A stretch of 64,000 nt of DNA from Martelella mediterranea (GTDB lineage: Bacteria; Pseudomonadota; Alphaproteobacteria; Rhizobiales; Rhizobiaceae). Shown here piece by piece: positions 26,628 to 35,836 of the stretch (position 1 is its first letter; each line of letters starts with the position of its first letter). Made by a program: the position numbers and the translations under genes. The notes below the pieces were generated by a model. That model was given only the letters and a program-made list of their open reading frames with translations, was not told the DNA's origin and did no database searches. The stretch is taken from the NCBI GenBank assembly GCA_003001975.1, contig PVUG01000012.1, forward strand, positions 1-64,000. The letters run 5' to 3'.

Positions 26628-28103
26628 TTATTGCACGACAGCTTCAGCCATCGCGCGTGCGCCCTTTTCGACAAGGCCTTCATAGGCGGCAACGAGGCCT
26701 TCCACGAAGTCCCTGTTGTCCTGCAGCGCCTTGGGGAAAACGTCGGAAACGCCAACCAGCGCTTCGACCTTTTCGCGCGGCGTTGCGCCGGCGTCGGAAA
26801 GCGCCTTGAGCTTGCCGGCGAGCGGGTCGCGCACATCGATCGGGTTGCCGCGCTCGTCAACGCCGCCGACGTAACGCATCCATGCGGCAATCGCGAGCGA
26901 CAGGCCCGGGACCGGACGTCCGGCCTCGAGGTTTTCCTGCACCGTTTCGAGAATGCGCTGCGGCAGTTTCTGCGAACCGTCCATGGCGATCTGCCAGGTC
27001 AGGTGGCGGATCGACGGGTTGGAATAGCGCTCGAACAGGGCGGCGGTGTATTCCTCGAGGCTGACGCCGGGCGGCGCATCGACGGCCGGAATGATTTCCT
27101 GTTCCCAGAGGAACTTGCAGTAGGCCGCAAACACCGTGTCGGACACCGTGTCGTAGATGGTTTCCTTGCCGGCCAGATAACCGAGATAGGAAATCGAGGA
27201 ATGCGTGCCGTTGAGGCAGCGAAGCTTCATATGCTCGAACGGGGTCACGTCCTCGACAAGCTGGGCGCCGACCGCGCCGATATCCGGGCGCTGGCCATCG
27301 ACGAACTTGTCTTCGACAACCCATTGCCGGAAGGGCTCGTGCATCACCGGAACCGGATCGTAAACACCGGTCAGCTCGGCCACGCGCTCGATGTCTTCCG
27401 GCTTGGTGGCCGGCACGATGCGGTCGATCATGGTGCAGGGGAAGGTGACTTCCTTCTCGATCCAGGCGGCAAGCTCGGGATCGATCATGCCGGCCAGTTC
27501 GACAACGACGGCGTGGACGACATGGCCGTTGTTCGGCAGGTTGTCGGAGCTCATCATCGTGAACGGGCGGATGCCGGCCTTGCGGCGGCGGTCGAGCGCG
27601 CGGACGATGTAACCGATGGCCGATTTCGGCTTGTTCGGATCTTTCAGGTCTTCAACGATGAACGGGTGTTCGCGGTTGAGCTTGCCCGTTGACGGGAAGT
27701 GGCAATAGCCCTTTTCCGTGACCGTCGAGGTGACGATCCTGATCTTCGGATCGGCCATCAGGGCGAGAACGGCTTCCGGGTCTTCCGGCGCATCGAGCAC
27801 GTCGTTGAGCACGGGAATGACCTGCGGCTCGATCCCGTTGGGCGCGAGCGACACGGCGGTATAGGCAAAGCCCTGCGGCTCGAAGATTTCGCGCTGCCTG
27901 GGCGGCGTCATCAGATTGACGCCGACAATGCCCCAGTCACCACCGGATTTTTGCATTGCTTCATAAATATAGATTGCGCCATGGGAGCGATAAAACGCTC
28001 CCAGGCCCAGATGCACAATCCCCGAGCCCGGACGCGGTGCGTCCGGGCGTTTCAACCGGGGAAGGTTTTCGGCTTTAGCGGGCAAGCCACCCTCCATCGA
28101 CAT
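26628..28103 (-). CDS. uxuB: Hexuronate (fructuronate/tagaturonate) reductase, UxuB-like
   Basis: This 491-residue NAD(H)-dependent enzyme belongs to the polyol-specific long-chain dehydrogenase family. IVHLGLGAFYRSHGA near the start is the nucleotide-binding motif. CTMIDRIVPATKPEDI, EPFRQWVVEDKF and KLRCLNGTHSSISYLGYL are catalytic-region hallmarks close to E. coli UxuB (fructuronate reductase). The neighbours, however, are uxaC and altronate dehydratase uxaA, which would need a tagaturonate reductase. The enzyme may act on tagaturonate, or uxuA may lie elsewhere. The chosen ATG overlaps the end of kduD by 29 bp; longer frames upstream run inside kduD. Confidence 0.85.
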   Translation of the reverse strand: MSMEGGLPAKAENLPRLKRPDAPRPGSGIVHLGLGAFYRSHGAIYIYEAMQKSGGDWGIVGVNLMTPPRQREIFEPQGFAYTAVSLAPNGIEPQVIPVLNDVLDAPEDPEAVLALMADPKIRIVTSTVTEKGYCHFPSTGKLNREHPFIVEDLKDPNKPKSAIGYIVRALDRRRKAGIRPFTMMSSDNLPNNGHVVHAVVVELAGMIDPELAAWIEKEVTFPCTMIDRIVPATKPEDIERVAELTGVYDPVPVMHEPFRQWVVEDKFVDGQRPDIGAVGAQLVEDVTPFEHMKLRCLNGTHSSISYLGYLAGKETIYDTVSDTVFAAYCKFLWEQEIIPAVDAPPGVSLEEYTAALFERYSNPSIRHLTWQIAMDGSQKLPQRILETVQENLEAGRPVPGLSLAIAAWMRYVGGVDERGNPIDVRDPLAGKLKALSDAGATPREKVEALVGVSDVFPKALQDNRDFVEGLVAAYEGLVEKGARAMAEAVVQ

Positions 28104-28824
28104 TAAGGATCGCCCCGTTGATGTAGTCGGACGCGGGCGAAGCAAGAAAGACGGCAGTGCCGCCCAGGTCTGCCGGGTCGCCCCAGCGATTGGCCGGAAT
28201 CCGGCCAAGAATTTCCGCAGAGCGCTTTTCGTCGGCGCGCAGTGCGGCAGTGTTGTTGGTGGCGATATAGCCCGGCGCAATTGCGTTCGCATTGATGCCC
28301 TTGGCCGCCCACTCATTGCACATCAGCTTGGTGATGCCGGCCACACCGCTTTTCGAGGCGGTGTAGGAGGGAATGCGAATGCCGCCCTGGAATGACAGCA
28401 TCGAGGCGATGTTGATGATCTTGCCGGTGCCGCCGCGCTCAAGAACCTTCTTGGCGAAGCCCTGGCAGGCAAAGAACACCGCCTTGACGTTCATGTCCAT
28501 GACATCGTCCCAATCCTTCTCGGAGAAGTCGACGGCGTCTTCGCGGCGGATGAGACCCGCATTGTTGACCAGAATATCGATCGGCTTGTCATAGGCCTCG
28601 ATAAATTTCTTGCCATTCATCGGGTCGGAAAGATCGAGGATTTCGCTGACGGCCTTGCCGCCGGCATCCCTGATGATCTTCACCGTCTCATCGCTGTCCT
28701 GATGGCTGGTGCACAGAACTTCCGCACCGGCTGCGCCAAGGGCAATTGCAATGCCCTGGCCGATACCGGTGTTGGCGCCTGTCACCAGCGCGCGCTTGCC
28801 TTCAAGAGAGAAAGAAATAGCCAT
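28075..28824 (-). CDS. kduD: 2-dehydro-3-deoxy-D-gluconate 5-dehydrogenase
   Basis: This 249-residue short-chain dehydrogenase has GANTGIGQGIA as its cofactor loop (NAD(H) expected), the NNAG motif and the catalytic S..Y...K in ASMLSFQGGIRIPSYTASKSG, a stretch characteristic of KduD. It reduces 2,5-diketo-3-deoxygluconate made by KduI to KDG in pectin breakdown. Its ATG shares one base with the kduI stop (TAATG), so translation is coupled. An apparent frame extending upstream lies within kduI. Confidence 0.93.
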   Translation of the reverse strand: MAISFSLEGKRALVTGANTGIGQGIAIALGAAGAEVLCTSHQDSDETVKIIRDAGGKAVSEILDLSDPMNGKKFIEAYDKPIDILVNNAGLIRREDAVDFSEKDWDDVMDMNVKAVFFACQGFAKKVLERGGTGKIINIASMLSFQGGIRIPSYTASKSGVAGITKLMCNEWAAKGINANAIAPGYIATNNTAALRADEKRSAEILGRIPANRWGDPADLGGTAVFLASPASDYINGAILNVDGGWLAR

Positions 28825-29645
28825 TATTTCAGCGTCTCCATGGATACCATTTCGACATCCTTGTAGTTGACGTTGTCGCCGGCCATGGCCCAGATGAAGG
28901 TGTAGTTGGAGGTGCCGGCACCGCAATGGATCGACCAGGGCGGTGAGATTGCGCCTTCCTCGTTCTTGAGAACCAGGTGGCGGGTCTCATCCGGCTCGCC
29001 CATCATGTGGAACACGCGGGCTTCTTCATCGAGGTCGATGTAGAGATAGGCTTCCATGCGGCGGTCGTGGACGTGGGCCGGCATGGTGTTCCAGATCGAG
29101 CCCTTCTGCAGCTTGGTCATGCCGACAACGAGCTGGCAGGACTTCATCACATCGGGATGGACGAACTGGTAGATGGTGCGCTCGTTGCAGTTTTCGGCCG
29201 CGCCCAGCGTGACGTTTGCCGCCTCGGCAATCTTGATGAGGCGCGACGGGTAGGTCTGGTGCGCCGGTGCTGAGAGAATGTAGAAACGGCCTTCACCGGA
29301 AAACGTGATCTTGCCCGCACCCATGCCGAGATAGAGCATGTCGCCGTGGACCATGTCATATTCGGCATCGCAGGTGACCTTGCCCGGACCGCCGAGCTTC
29401 ACGATGGTCATTTCACGGCGGTCGAGGACCGAATCCGTGCCGCAGGGCGCGACGTGGTCAAGTTCCAGCGGGCCGTTTGCCGGGCAGGCGCCGCCGACGA
29501 TCATGCGGTCGTAATGGGTGTAGATCAGGTTGATTTCGCCGGGGACGAACAGATTGCTGGTCTGAAAGTGCTCGCGCAGTTCGCTTGTATCGAACGTACT
29601 CGCCGTGACCGGATCGATCGCATGGCGAATTTCAATATTCAGCAT
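28824..29645 (-). CDS. kduI: 5-dehydro-4-deoxy-D-glucuronate isomerase
   Basis: This 273-residue cupin-type zinc isomerase converts 5-keto-4-deoxyuronate, the unsaturated uronate released from oligogalacturonides, into 2,5-diketo-3-deoxygluconate. The metal-site stretch HVHDRRMEAYLYIDL and the EEGAISPPWSIHCGAGTSNY ending are typical. The ATG at 29645 follows GAAGGAGAAAACA and gives MLNIEIRHAID; an ATG 15 bp upstream lies before the ribosome site. A 171-bp gap to dctM contains a small CAAGGC/GCCTTG hairpin, perhaps an mRNA processing point. Confidence 0.95.
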   Translation of the reverse strand: MLNIEIRHAIDPVTASTFDTSELREHFQTSNLFVPGEINLIYTHYDRMIVGGACPANGPLELDHVAPCGTDSVLDRREMTIVKLGGPGKVTCDAEYDMVHGDMLYLGMGAGKITFSGEGRFYILSAPAHQTYPSRLIKIAEAANVTLGAAENCNERTIYQFVHPDVMKSCQLVVGMTKLQKGSIWNTMPAHVHDRRMEAYLYIDLDEEARVFHMMGEPDETRHLVLKNEEGAISPPWSIHCGAGTSNYTFIWAMAGDNVNYKDVEMVSMETLK

Positions 29646-29816
29646 TGTTTTCTCCTTCACTTATTAAAAATGCTTCACGCTTGGGACGTGAATGCGTCGG
29701 TCATCGTGCCCTTTTGAATGCCTCTCTCGGGCTCAAGGCCTTGGCCTTGCGATGACACCCCCGCCGGTTGCGGCGAGGGCGGATTTCAGGACCGTTTTGC
29801 CGGTCAGCCTTTGCTC

Positions 29817-31097
29817 CTAGTGGAACAGAGACGGCAGGAAGAGGGTAAGCGCCGGAATGTAGGTGACCAGCAACAGGGTGAACACGGCCGCAAAATAGAA
29901 CGGCCAGATGGTTCTGATGGCCTGGGTCACCGGTATCTTGCCGACCGCGCAGCCGACGAACAGAACCGATCCCACCGGTGGTGTGCATAGCCCGATCCCC
30001 AGATTCAGGATCATGATGACGCCGAACTGAACCGGATCGACCCCGAATGCGGTGGCAACCGGCAGGAAGATCGGCGTGGTGATCACGATCAACGGCGACA
30101 TGTCCATGAAGGTTCCAAGGATCAAAAGCGCCACATTGATCAGCAGCATGATGATGATCGGGTTTTCCGAAACCGTCTGCATGAAGGCGACGATATTGGC
30201 CGGAACCCTCAGATAGGCGAGCAACCAGCCGAAGCAGGCGGCAGAGCCGATGACCAGCAGCACCATGGCCGTGGTCTTGACCGCTCCGACGGTGACATCG
30301 ACGAAGGTCTTGAAGTCCATCGTCTTGTAGAGGAACACCGTGCAGGCCAACGCGTAGACGACGGCGATATCCGAGCTTTCCGAAGCGGTGAAGATGCCCG
30401 AACGGACACCGCCGAAGATGATCGCAATCAGGATCAGCCCGGGAATGGCGTCGACAAACAGGGCGCCGGCGATTTTCGCACCGGGGAATTTCTCCGTCGG
30501 ATAGCCGCGCCGTTTGGCAACGAACCAGGCCGCCGCCATCAGCGAGAGCGCCAGAACGATGCCGGGGATGATGCCGGCGGTGAACAGATCGGCAATCGAG
30601 ATACGGCCGCCGCCGGAAATCGAATAGATGATCAGGTTGTGCGACGGCGGCAGCATCAGGGCGATCATGGCGGCCGTCACGGTGATGTTCACCGCATAGT
30701 CGGCGTCATAGCCGCGTTCCTTCATCTGCGGCACCATCAGGCCGCCAATGGCCGACGCGTCTGCCGCAGCCGAGCCGGAAATCCCGCCGAACAACACGGA
30801 AGCGGCGATATTGACCTGACCGAGTCCGCCGCGGAAATGGCCGACGGCCGCGCCTGCAAGCGCCACGAGGCGTCTGGCAATGCCGCCGCGCACCATGATT
30901 TCACCGGCATAGATGAAGAACGGGATTGCCATCAGCGCAAACACCGATACGCCGGAATTCAGGCGCTGGAAGACGATCAGCGGCGGCAGGCCGAGATAGA
31001 TGATTGTGGCAAAGGATGAGATGCCAAGGCAAAAGGCAACCGGGGTCCCGATGAAGAGCAGGACAGCGAAGGTGCCGAAAAGGACGACGAGTTCCAT
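29817..31097 (-). CDS. dctM: TRAP transporter large membrane subunit, uronate type
   Basis: This 426-residue sodium-coupled channel has about 12 spans, with GGISGSAAADASAIGGLMVP, LMLPPSHNLIIYS and the C-terminal DMSPLIVITTPIFLP...LCTPPVGSVLFVG. GAGGAG precedes the ATG and the dctQ stop is 5 bp before it. With the adjacent DctP and DctQ it should import galacturonate, glucuronate or related monomers, since it sits between uxaC and the kdu genes. Confidence 0.92.
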   Translation of the reverse strand: MELVVLFGTFAVLLFIGTPVAFCLGISSFATIIYLGLPPLIVFQRLNSGVSVFALMAIPFFIYAGEIMVRGGIARRLVALAGAAVGHFRGGLGQVNIAASVLFGGISGSAAADASAIGGLMVPQMKERGYDADYAVNITVTAAMIALMLPPSHNLIIYSISGGGRISIADLFTAGIIPGIVLALSLMAAAWFVAKRRGYPTEKFPGAKIAGALFVDAIPGLILIAIIFGGVRSGIFTASESSDIAVVYALACTVFLYKTMDFKTFVDVTVGAVKTTAMVLLVIGSAACFGWLLAYLRVPANIVAFMQTVSENPIIIMLLINVALLILGTFMDMSPLIVITTPIFLPVATAFGVDPVQFGVIMILNLGIGLCTPPVGSVLFVGCAVGKIPVTQAIRTIWPFYFAAVFTLLLVTYIPALTLFLPSLFH

Positions 31098-31102
31098 GGT
31101 TC

Positions 31103-31630
31103 CTACTCCTCCTCAAACAGGTCTGTTTCGCCGAAGCGGGCCGTGGGAAGGCCGGCCGCGCGGCGCGCGATGCGTTCAAGCGAGAAGACGATCATCAGAA
31201 AACCGCCGGACACCAGCGACAGGAAGGCGACGCCATCCGGAATGCCGAGCGAGGGCATCGTTGCCTCCCAGGTGCCTTCGACAAGCTGCCAGCCATAAAC
31301 GACCATGCCGACCGAAAACCCGACGACGCAGATGTCCGAAATGGTGAAAAAAATCAGCTTCAGCCAGCGCGGGATGACATGGATCAGAATATCGAAACTT
31401 AAGTGATAACCTTCGCGAATGCCGACGGCAGCGCCGAGAAAGATGAACCAGCCCATCAGCAGGATCGATGTCTGCTCGGTCCAGATCGGTGTTGAATTGA
31501 GAACGTAGCGGCCAAAAACCTGCCAGGCGATAAAAGCCGTCATCAGGGCAAGCCCGACGGCAGCCCCCCAAAGCGCGATCCGGGCAATGACACCCAGGCC
31601 CAGCGCTATCGATTTCATTATGTCTTGCAC
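31103..31630 (-). CDS. dctQ: TRAP transporter small membrane subunit, uronate type
   Basis: This 175-residue protein has four membrane spans, including RYVLNSTPIWTEQTSILLMGWFIFLGA, the usual DctQ second-helix region. A GTG start at 31630 is preferred because GGGGGAG lies 8 nt before it; an ATG four codons later has no ribosome site. It lies between dctP and dctM in the uronate operon. Confidence 0.88.
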   Translation of the reverse strand: MQDIMKSIALGLGVIARIALWGAAVGLALMTAFIAWQVFGRYVLNSTPIWTEQTSILLMGWFIFLGAAVGIREGYHLSFDILIHVIPRWLKLIFFTISDICVVGFSVGMVVYGWQLVEGTWEATMPSLGIPDGVAFLSLVSGGFLMIVFSLERIARRAAGLPTARFGETDLFEEE

Positions 31631-31691
31631 TGTTTCAACTCCCCCAAGGAGAAGAACGCGGCGGCGAAATGCCGCCGCATCCGTAATGTGC

Positions 31692-32681
31692 TTACTGAAC
31701 GGCCTGTACCCGTTTCACCATGTCCTTCAGCTTTTCGCTGGTGACATGCTTTTCGTAGACGGGGCCCATCGCTTCAATGAACGGCGTCTTGTCGATGTCG
31801 GTGATGACCTCGACGCCTGCCTCGCGCACGATCTTTTCGGATTCGGCTTCGCGTTCAGCCCATTTCTCACGCTGATATTCGACCGATGCCTTGGCCGTGT
31901 CGCGGACGCATTGCTGGTCCTCGGGCGTCAGCTTGTCCCAGGTCGCTTTCGACATCACCAGCACTTCCGGCACGATCAGGTGCTGGTCGAGCGTGTAATA
32001 GGGGGCGACATCGTAGTGGCTGGAGCTTTCGAATGACGGCCAGTTGTTTTCCGCACCGTCGATAACGCCGGTCTGGATCGAGGAATAGACTTCGCCATAG
32101 GGCATCGGCGTGGCATTGGCGCCGAGCGCGTTGACCATGTCGACAAAGATGTCGGACTGCATCACGCGGAACTTCATGCCGTCGAGATCGTCGATCGAGG
32201 TGATCGGTTTTTCGCGATTGTAGAAGGAGCGCGAACCGCCGTCGTAGAAGGCCAGCCCAACGAGGCCGTAGGGTTCGAAGGCGGCCAGGATTTCATCGCC
32301 GATCTCGCCGTCCATCACATGATGCATGTGGTCGGTGGAGCGGAAGATGTAGGGCAGCGACGGGATCTGGGTTTCCTCGATCAGGCCGTTGAACGGCCCG
32401 AGGCTCACCCGCAGCATATCGATCACGCCGAAACGGGTCTGTTCGATCGTGTCCTTTTCCTCGCCAAGCTGGGCACTGTCATAGACTTCGATGCCGATCT
32501 TGCCGTCCGTGCACTCTTCGAGCTGCTCTCCCATGTACTGGACGGCAACCACCGTCGGATAGCCGGCCGGATGCGTATCCGACGAGCGCAATGTCATTTC
32601 GGCAGCCTGTGCCGATACAGCGCCTGTCGCGATGATCGCGACAGTTGCAATTCCCATTCCCAGTTCTTTCAAGCTTTTCAT
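31692..32681 (-). CDS. dctP: TRAP transporter uronate-binding protein, DctP family
   Basis: This 329-residue periplasmic binding protein has a signal peptide ending [18 protein letters not shown] carries the conserved carboxylate-binding Arg, and the [13 protein letters not shown] stretch is found in hexuronate-binding TRAP proteins. That motif and the position between uxaC and kduI point to galacturonate or glucuronate as the ligand. GGGAGAGGACC precedes the ATG. It is the second gene of the operon after uxaC. Confidence 0.9.
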   Translation of the reverse strand: MKSLKELGMGIATVAIIATGAVSAQAAEMTLRSSDTHPAGYPTVVAVQYMGEQLEECTDGKIGIEVYDSAQLGEEKDTIEQTRFGVIDMLRVSLGPFNGLIEETQIPSLPYIFRSTDHMHHVMDGEIGDEILAAFEPYGLVGLAFYDGGSRSFYNREKPITSIDDLDGMKFRVMQSDIFVDMVNALGANATPMPYGEVYSSIQTGVIDGAENNWPSFESSSHYDVAPYYTLDQHLIVPEVLVMSKATWDKLTPEDQQCVRDTAKASVEYQREKWAEREAESEKIVREAGVEVITDIDKTPFIEAMGPVYEKHVTSEKLKDMVKRVQAVQ

Positions 32682-32713
32682 AAGGTCCTCTCCCTGCTTG
32701 AAAATGGCTGTAG

Positions 32714-34117
32714 CTACAGCCTGTATGCGCGCTTGACCAGATTGTAGGTCAAGTCACGCGCGACTTCGGGCGCCTCGTCTTCATCGAGGCGACCAGTGGC
32801 GACGAGGGTCGCCAGAAATGCGCAGTCGACGCGGCGGGCGACATCGTGACGTGCGGGAATCGAGCAGAATGCCCGCGTGTCGTCGTTGAAGCCGACCGTG
32901 TTGTAGAAGCCCGCCGTTTCCGTGACCATTTCACGGTAGCGGCGCATGCCCTCGGGGCTGTCGTGGAACCACCATGCGGGGCCAAGCCTCAGTGCCGGAT
33001 AAACGCCGGCAAGCGGAGCCAGTTCGCGCGAATAGGCGGTTTCGTCGAGGGTGAACAGAACGATGGTCAGGTCCGGTTCCATGCCGACGGCATTCAGGAG
33101 CGGACGCAGCGCCTCGACATAATTGGTCTGCGAGGGGATGTCGAAGCCCTTGTCGCGGCCGTGACGGGCCATGACTTCGGCCGAATGGTTGCGGGTCGAA
33201 CCCGGATGGATCTGCAGCACCAGCCCGTCCTCGACGCTCATGCGGCCCATTTCCGTCAGCATATGGCCGCGGAAGGCATCGGCTTCCTCGGCCGTGCATT
33301 CGCCCTTCAGCGCCTTGGCGAACAGGGCTTCGGCTTCCGCCTTCGGCAGGTCCTCGGTGCGGGCCGTGGGGTGGCCATGGTCGGTCGAGGTCGCGCCATA
33401 CTGTTTGAAGAAGGCGCGGCGCACGCGGTGGGCTTCGAGATAGTTGTCGTAATTGGTGGTGTCGAGACCGGTGATTTCACCGAACTTTGCGACGTTTTCG
33501 GCAAAGCCCTCGAAATCGGGGTCGACAACCGGGTCGGGGCGGTAGGCGGTGACGACCTTGCCGCCGGTCCAGCCGGAATCGCGGATCATCGCGTGCCATT
33601 TCAGGTCATCGAGCGGGCTTTCCGTGGTCGCGATCACTTCGATGTTGAAGCGTTCGAACAGCGCGCGCGGCCGGAATTCCGGCTTTTGCAGGCATTCGTC
33701 GATATGGTCGTAGAATTCATCTGCGGTGTCGGGGCCGAAACGCTTGGTCAGACCGAAGACGTGCTCGAAGGAGTGTTCCAGCCAGCCGCGGCTCGGTGTG
33801 CCGCGCAACAGGTAGAAGTTTTCGGCAAACAGGCGCCAGATCTTGCGGCTGTCGGTTTCCGTCTCGCCGCCGTCAACGCGCGGAACACCCAGATCGGTCA
33901 GCTTGACGCCCTGCGAGCAGAGCATGCGAAAGACATAATGATCGGGAACCACGAACAGCTTGGCCGGGTCCGGGAAAGGTTCGTTTTCCGCATACCAGCG
34001 CGGATCGGTGTGGCCGTGGGGGCTGACGATGGGAAGCGTGCTGATTTCGTTGTAGAGTGCGCGGGCGAGATCCCGCGTCTTCGGTTCTGTCGGAAAGAGC
34101 CGGTCCTTGTTGAGCAT
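32714..34117 (-). CDS. uxaC: Uronate isomerase
   Basis: This 467-residue cytoplasmic amidohydrolase-fold enzyme interconverts galacturonate with tagaturonate, or glucuronate with fructuronate. [12 protein letters not shown] carries the metal-site HxH, and [24 protein letters not shown] and [16 protein letters not shown] are strong family stretches. E. coli UxaC has 470 residues. The ATG at 34117 follows GCGGGAGGC; an in-frame ATG 54 bp upstream is rejected. It is first in the long minus-strand uronate operon, whose promoter lies in the intergenic region shared with the GntR gene. Confidence 0.96.
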   Translation of the reverse strand: MLNKDRLFPTEPKTRDLARALYNEISTLPIVSPHGHTDPRWYAENEPFPDPAKLFVVPDHYVFRMLCSQGVKLTDLGVPRVDGGETETDSRKIWRLFAENFYLLRGTPSRGWLEHSFEHVFGLTKRFGPDTADEFYDHIDECLQKPEFRPRALFERFNIEVIATTESPLDDLKWHAMIRDSGWTGGKVVTAYRPDPVVDPDFEGFAENVAKFGEITGLDTTNYDNYLEAHRVRRAFFKQYGATSTDHGHPTARTEDLPKAEAEALFAKALKGECTAEEADAFRGHMLTEMGRMSVEDGLVLQIHPGSTRNHSAEVMARHGRDKGFDIPSQTNYVEALRPLLNAVGMEPDLTIVLFTLDETAYSRELAPLAGVYPALRLGPAWWFHDSPEGMRRYREMVTETAGFYNTVGFNDDTRAFCSIPARHDVARRVDCAFLATLVATGRLDEDEAPEVARDLTYNLVKRAYRL

Positions 34118-34182
34118 GTCGTAGCCTCCCGCTCGCATTCTGAAATGTCGGTAGAAAATGCGCGATTGCATTTCTCTCGAAA

Positions 34183-34196
34183 ACTAATATGTTAGT
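34183..34196. promoter_or_regulatory. Palindrome, candidate operator of the FCD-GntR regulator
   Basis: ACTAA (34183-34187) and TTAGT (34192-34196) flank TATG. The site covers the -10 box of the uxaC promoter and lies 28 bp before the GntR start codon, where a regulator controlling both directions would bind. It was found by eye and binding is inferred. Confidence 0.5.
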
Positions 34197-34212
34197 ATGC
34201 GAAACCTGTCAA
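34184..34212 (-). promoter_or_regulatory. Promoter of the uxaC operon
   Basis: On the minus strand a perfect TTGACA (34212-34207) is followed after 17 nt by TATTAG (34189-34184). Transcription would begin near 34177, giving a leader of about 60 nt to uxaC. The -10 box lies inside the palindrome at 34183-34196, which suits repression. Confidence 0.65.
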
Positions 34213-34223
34213 TGGAGGAATGG

Positions 34224-34925
34224 ATGGTCGGAAAATTAGATATCGGTACGTTGGAGCAGGCGCGCCAGCCCACCGTGACCGACCTGGTTTATGATCACCT
34301 TTACCGGCAGGTTATCGAGAATGAATTGCCGCCGGGGTCGAAACTATCAGAAGTCGAGGTCGCCCGCATCCTCGGAGTGTCGCGTCAGCCCGTACGTGAT
34401 GCTTTTTACAGGCTGTCGCAGCAGGGATTTCTGCTCGTGCGGCCGCAACGAGCGACGCTTGTGACCCATATTTCCAAACGCGCCGTCATGCAGGCTCACT
34501 TTATTCGCAGCGCTCTTGAACTTGCAACAGTCAGGGCGGCGGCGGCCGGTTGCAGCAAGGATGATACCGCCGCACTCCGCGCCAGCCTGGCCAAGCAGGA
34601 GGCCGCCATCAGCGATGGAGACAAGACCGGTTTCCACGTTCTCGATGACGCCTTCCACAAGCAGATTTGCGAGCTTTCCGGCCATGGTGACGCCTGGTCA
34701 TTGATCCGCGACCACAAGGCGCATATGGACCGTGTACGGTATCTCAGTCTGTCGTTTGGCGCGGAAAGCGCGCTGAATGAACATACCGTGATACTGGATG
34801 CAATCGAGGCGCATGATGAGGACGCGGCCGTTGAGGCCATGCGAAGCCATCTGGCGCAGATTGCCAAGATCGTCGAGCGTATCAACGTCTCGCATCCGGC
34901 CTTTTTCGAAATGGAAGACGAATGA
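34224..34925 (+). CDS. GntR-family regulator, FadR/FCD subfamily (uronate regulator)
   Basis: This 233-residue protein has an N-terminal winged helix (about 15-85, GSKLSEVEVARILGVSRQPVRDAFYRLSQQG) and an all-helical FCD ligand domain whose D..FH and H..H pattern (LDDAFHKQI, NEHTVILDAIEAHD, MRSHL) fits a metal-assisted carboxylate site. UxuR and ExuR are in this subfamily. GGAGG lies 6 nt before the ATG at 34224; two earlier ATGs at 34197 and 34212 lack one. It is divergent from the uronate operon and overlaps kdgK by 4 bp (ATGA). Confidence 0.88.
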   Translation: MVGKLDIGTLEQARQPTVTDLVYDHLYRQVIENELPPGSKLSEVEVARILGVSRQPVRDAFYRLSQQGFLLVRPQRATLVTHISKRAVMQAHFIRSALELATVRAAAAGCSKDDTAALRASLAKQEAAISDGDKTGFHVLDDAFHKQICELSGHGDAWSLIRDHKAHMDRVRYLSLSFGAESALNEHTVILDAIEAHDEDAAVEAMRSHLAQIAKIVERINVSHPAFFEMEDE

Positions 34926-35830
34926 AAAACCTGCCCAGAAAAATCCTGTGTGTCGGCGAGTGCATGGTCGAAATGGCCCCGCGCGAAGACGGCGCCTATA
35001 CGCGCGGCTTTGCCGGCGATACGTTCAACTCCGCCTGGTATCTCGCCCGCCAGCTGCCAGATGACTTTGCGGTCGACTATTTTACCGGCGCGGGCACCGA
35101 TACGGTTTCCGACGAGATGCTGGCCTTCATGAACGAGGCGGGCGTGGGAACCGCCTCCATTCGCCGGATCGAAGAGCGCACCGTCGGGCTTTACATGATT
35201 GCGCTGAAGAACGGCGAGCGCAGCTTTTCCTACTGGCGCGGCCAGTCGGCGGCAAAGCTTCTGGCCGAGGACCCCGAGGCGCTCGCACAAGCGCTGGCGG
35301 GCAGGGGGCTTGTGCTGTTTTCCGGCATTACCATGGCGGTGGTCAATGAAGAGCATCGCGCAACGCTTCTGAAAAAGCTTGCCGAAGCACGCGCCGCCGG
35401 CACCGTCATCGCCTTCGATCCGAACATGCGCGCCCGGCTCTGGCCCTCGCGCGATGTCATGGCTGAAACCATCATGCAGGCCGCTGCCGTCAGCGATATC
35501 GTTCTGCCGTCCTTTGACGAGGACGGTGCGGTGTTCGGCGACGAAAACCCGCAGGCAACGATTGCGCGCTACCGCACCGCGGGCGTGAAAACGGTGATTG
35601 TGAAGAGCGGCCCCGACACGATCTTTGCCGAGGATGAAGATGAAGGCCCGGTGACCTTCAAGCCGACGCCTTCGGACAATGTCGTGGACACCACCGCTGC
35701 CGGTGACAGTTTCAACGCCGGCCTGATTTCCGCACTGATGACCGGCGCGCCGCTGGTCGAGGCGCTTGCCAAAGGCTCGGCCCTTTCCGCCCGCGTCATC
35801 GGCGCGCGCGGTGCGCTTGTCGACGTCTGA
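34922..35830 (+). CDS. kdgK: 2-dehydro-3-deoxygluconokinase
   Basis: This 302-residue PfkB-family sugar kinase phosphorylates KDG to KDPG with ATP. It has the N-terminal substrate motif GECMVEMAPRE and GFAGDTFNSAWYLAR and the C-terminal PfkB signature DTTAAGDSFNAG with the catalytic Asp. It is the point where both branches of the pathway encoded here meet. It is translationally coupled to the GntR regulator and convergent with the AraC gene, 6 bp away. The KDPG aldolase gene (eda) is not in the window. Confidence 0.94.
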   Translation: MKNLPRKILCVGECMVEMAPREDGAYTRGFAGDTFNSAWYLARQLPDDFAVDYFTGAGTDTVSDEMLAFMNEAGVGTASIRRIEERTVGLYMIALKNGERSFSYWRGQSAAKLLAEDPEALAQALAGRGLVLFSGITMAVVNEEHRATLLKKLAEARAAGTVIAFDPNMRARLWPSRDVMAETIMQAAAVSDIVLPSFDEDGAVFGDENPQATIARYRTAGVKTVIVKSGPDTIFAEDEDEGPVTFKPTPSDNVVDTTAAGDSFNAGLISALMTGAPLVEALAKGSALSARVIGARGALVDV

Positions 35831-35836
35831 TCCGCT

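Noticed and set aside
26628-28103. Calling the reductase uxaB or mannitol dehydrogenase
   Set aside because: The sequence landmarks are closest to UxuB. Only the genomic context favours tagaturonate, so the doubt is recorded instead of the name being changed.
30622-31019. Open frame opposite the uronate dctM
   Set aside because: It is an antisense shadow of a clear TRAP channel gene.
32846-34195. Long open frame opposite uxaC
   Set aside because: It is an antisense shadow. It also spans the uxaC promoter.
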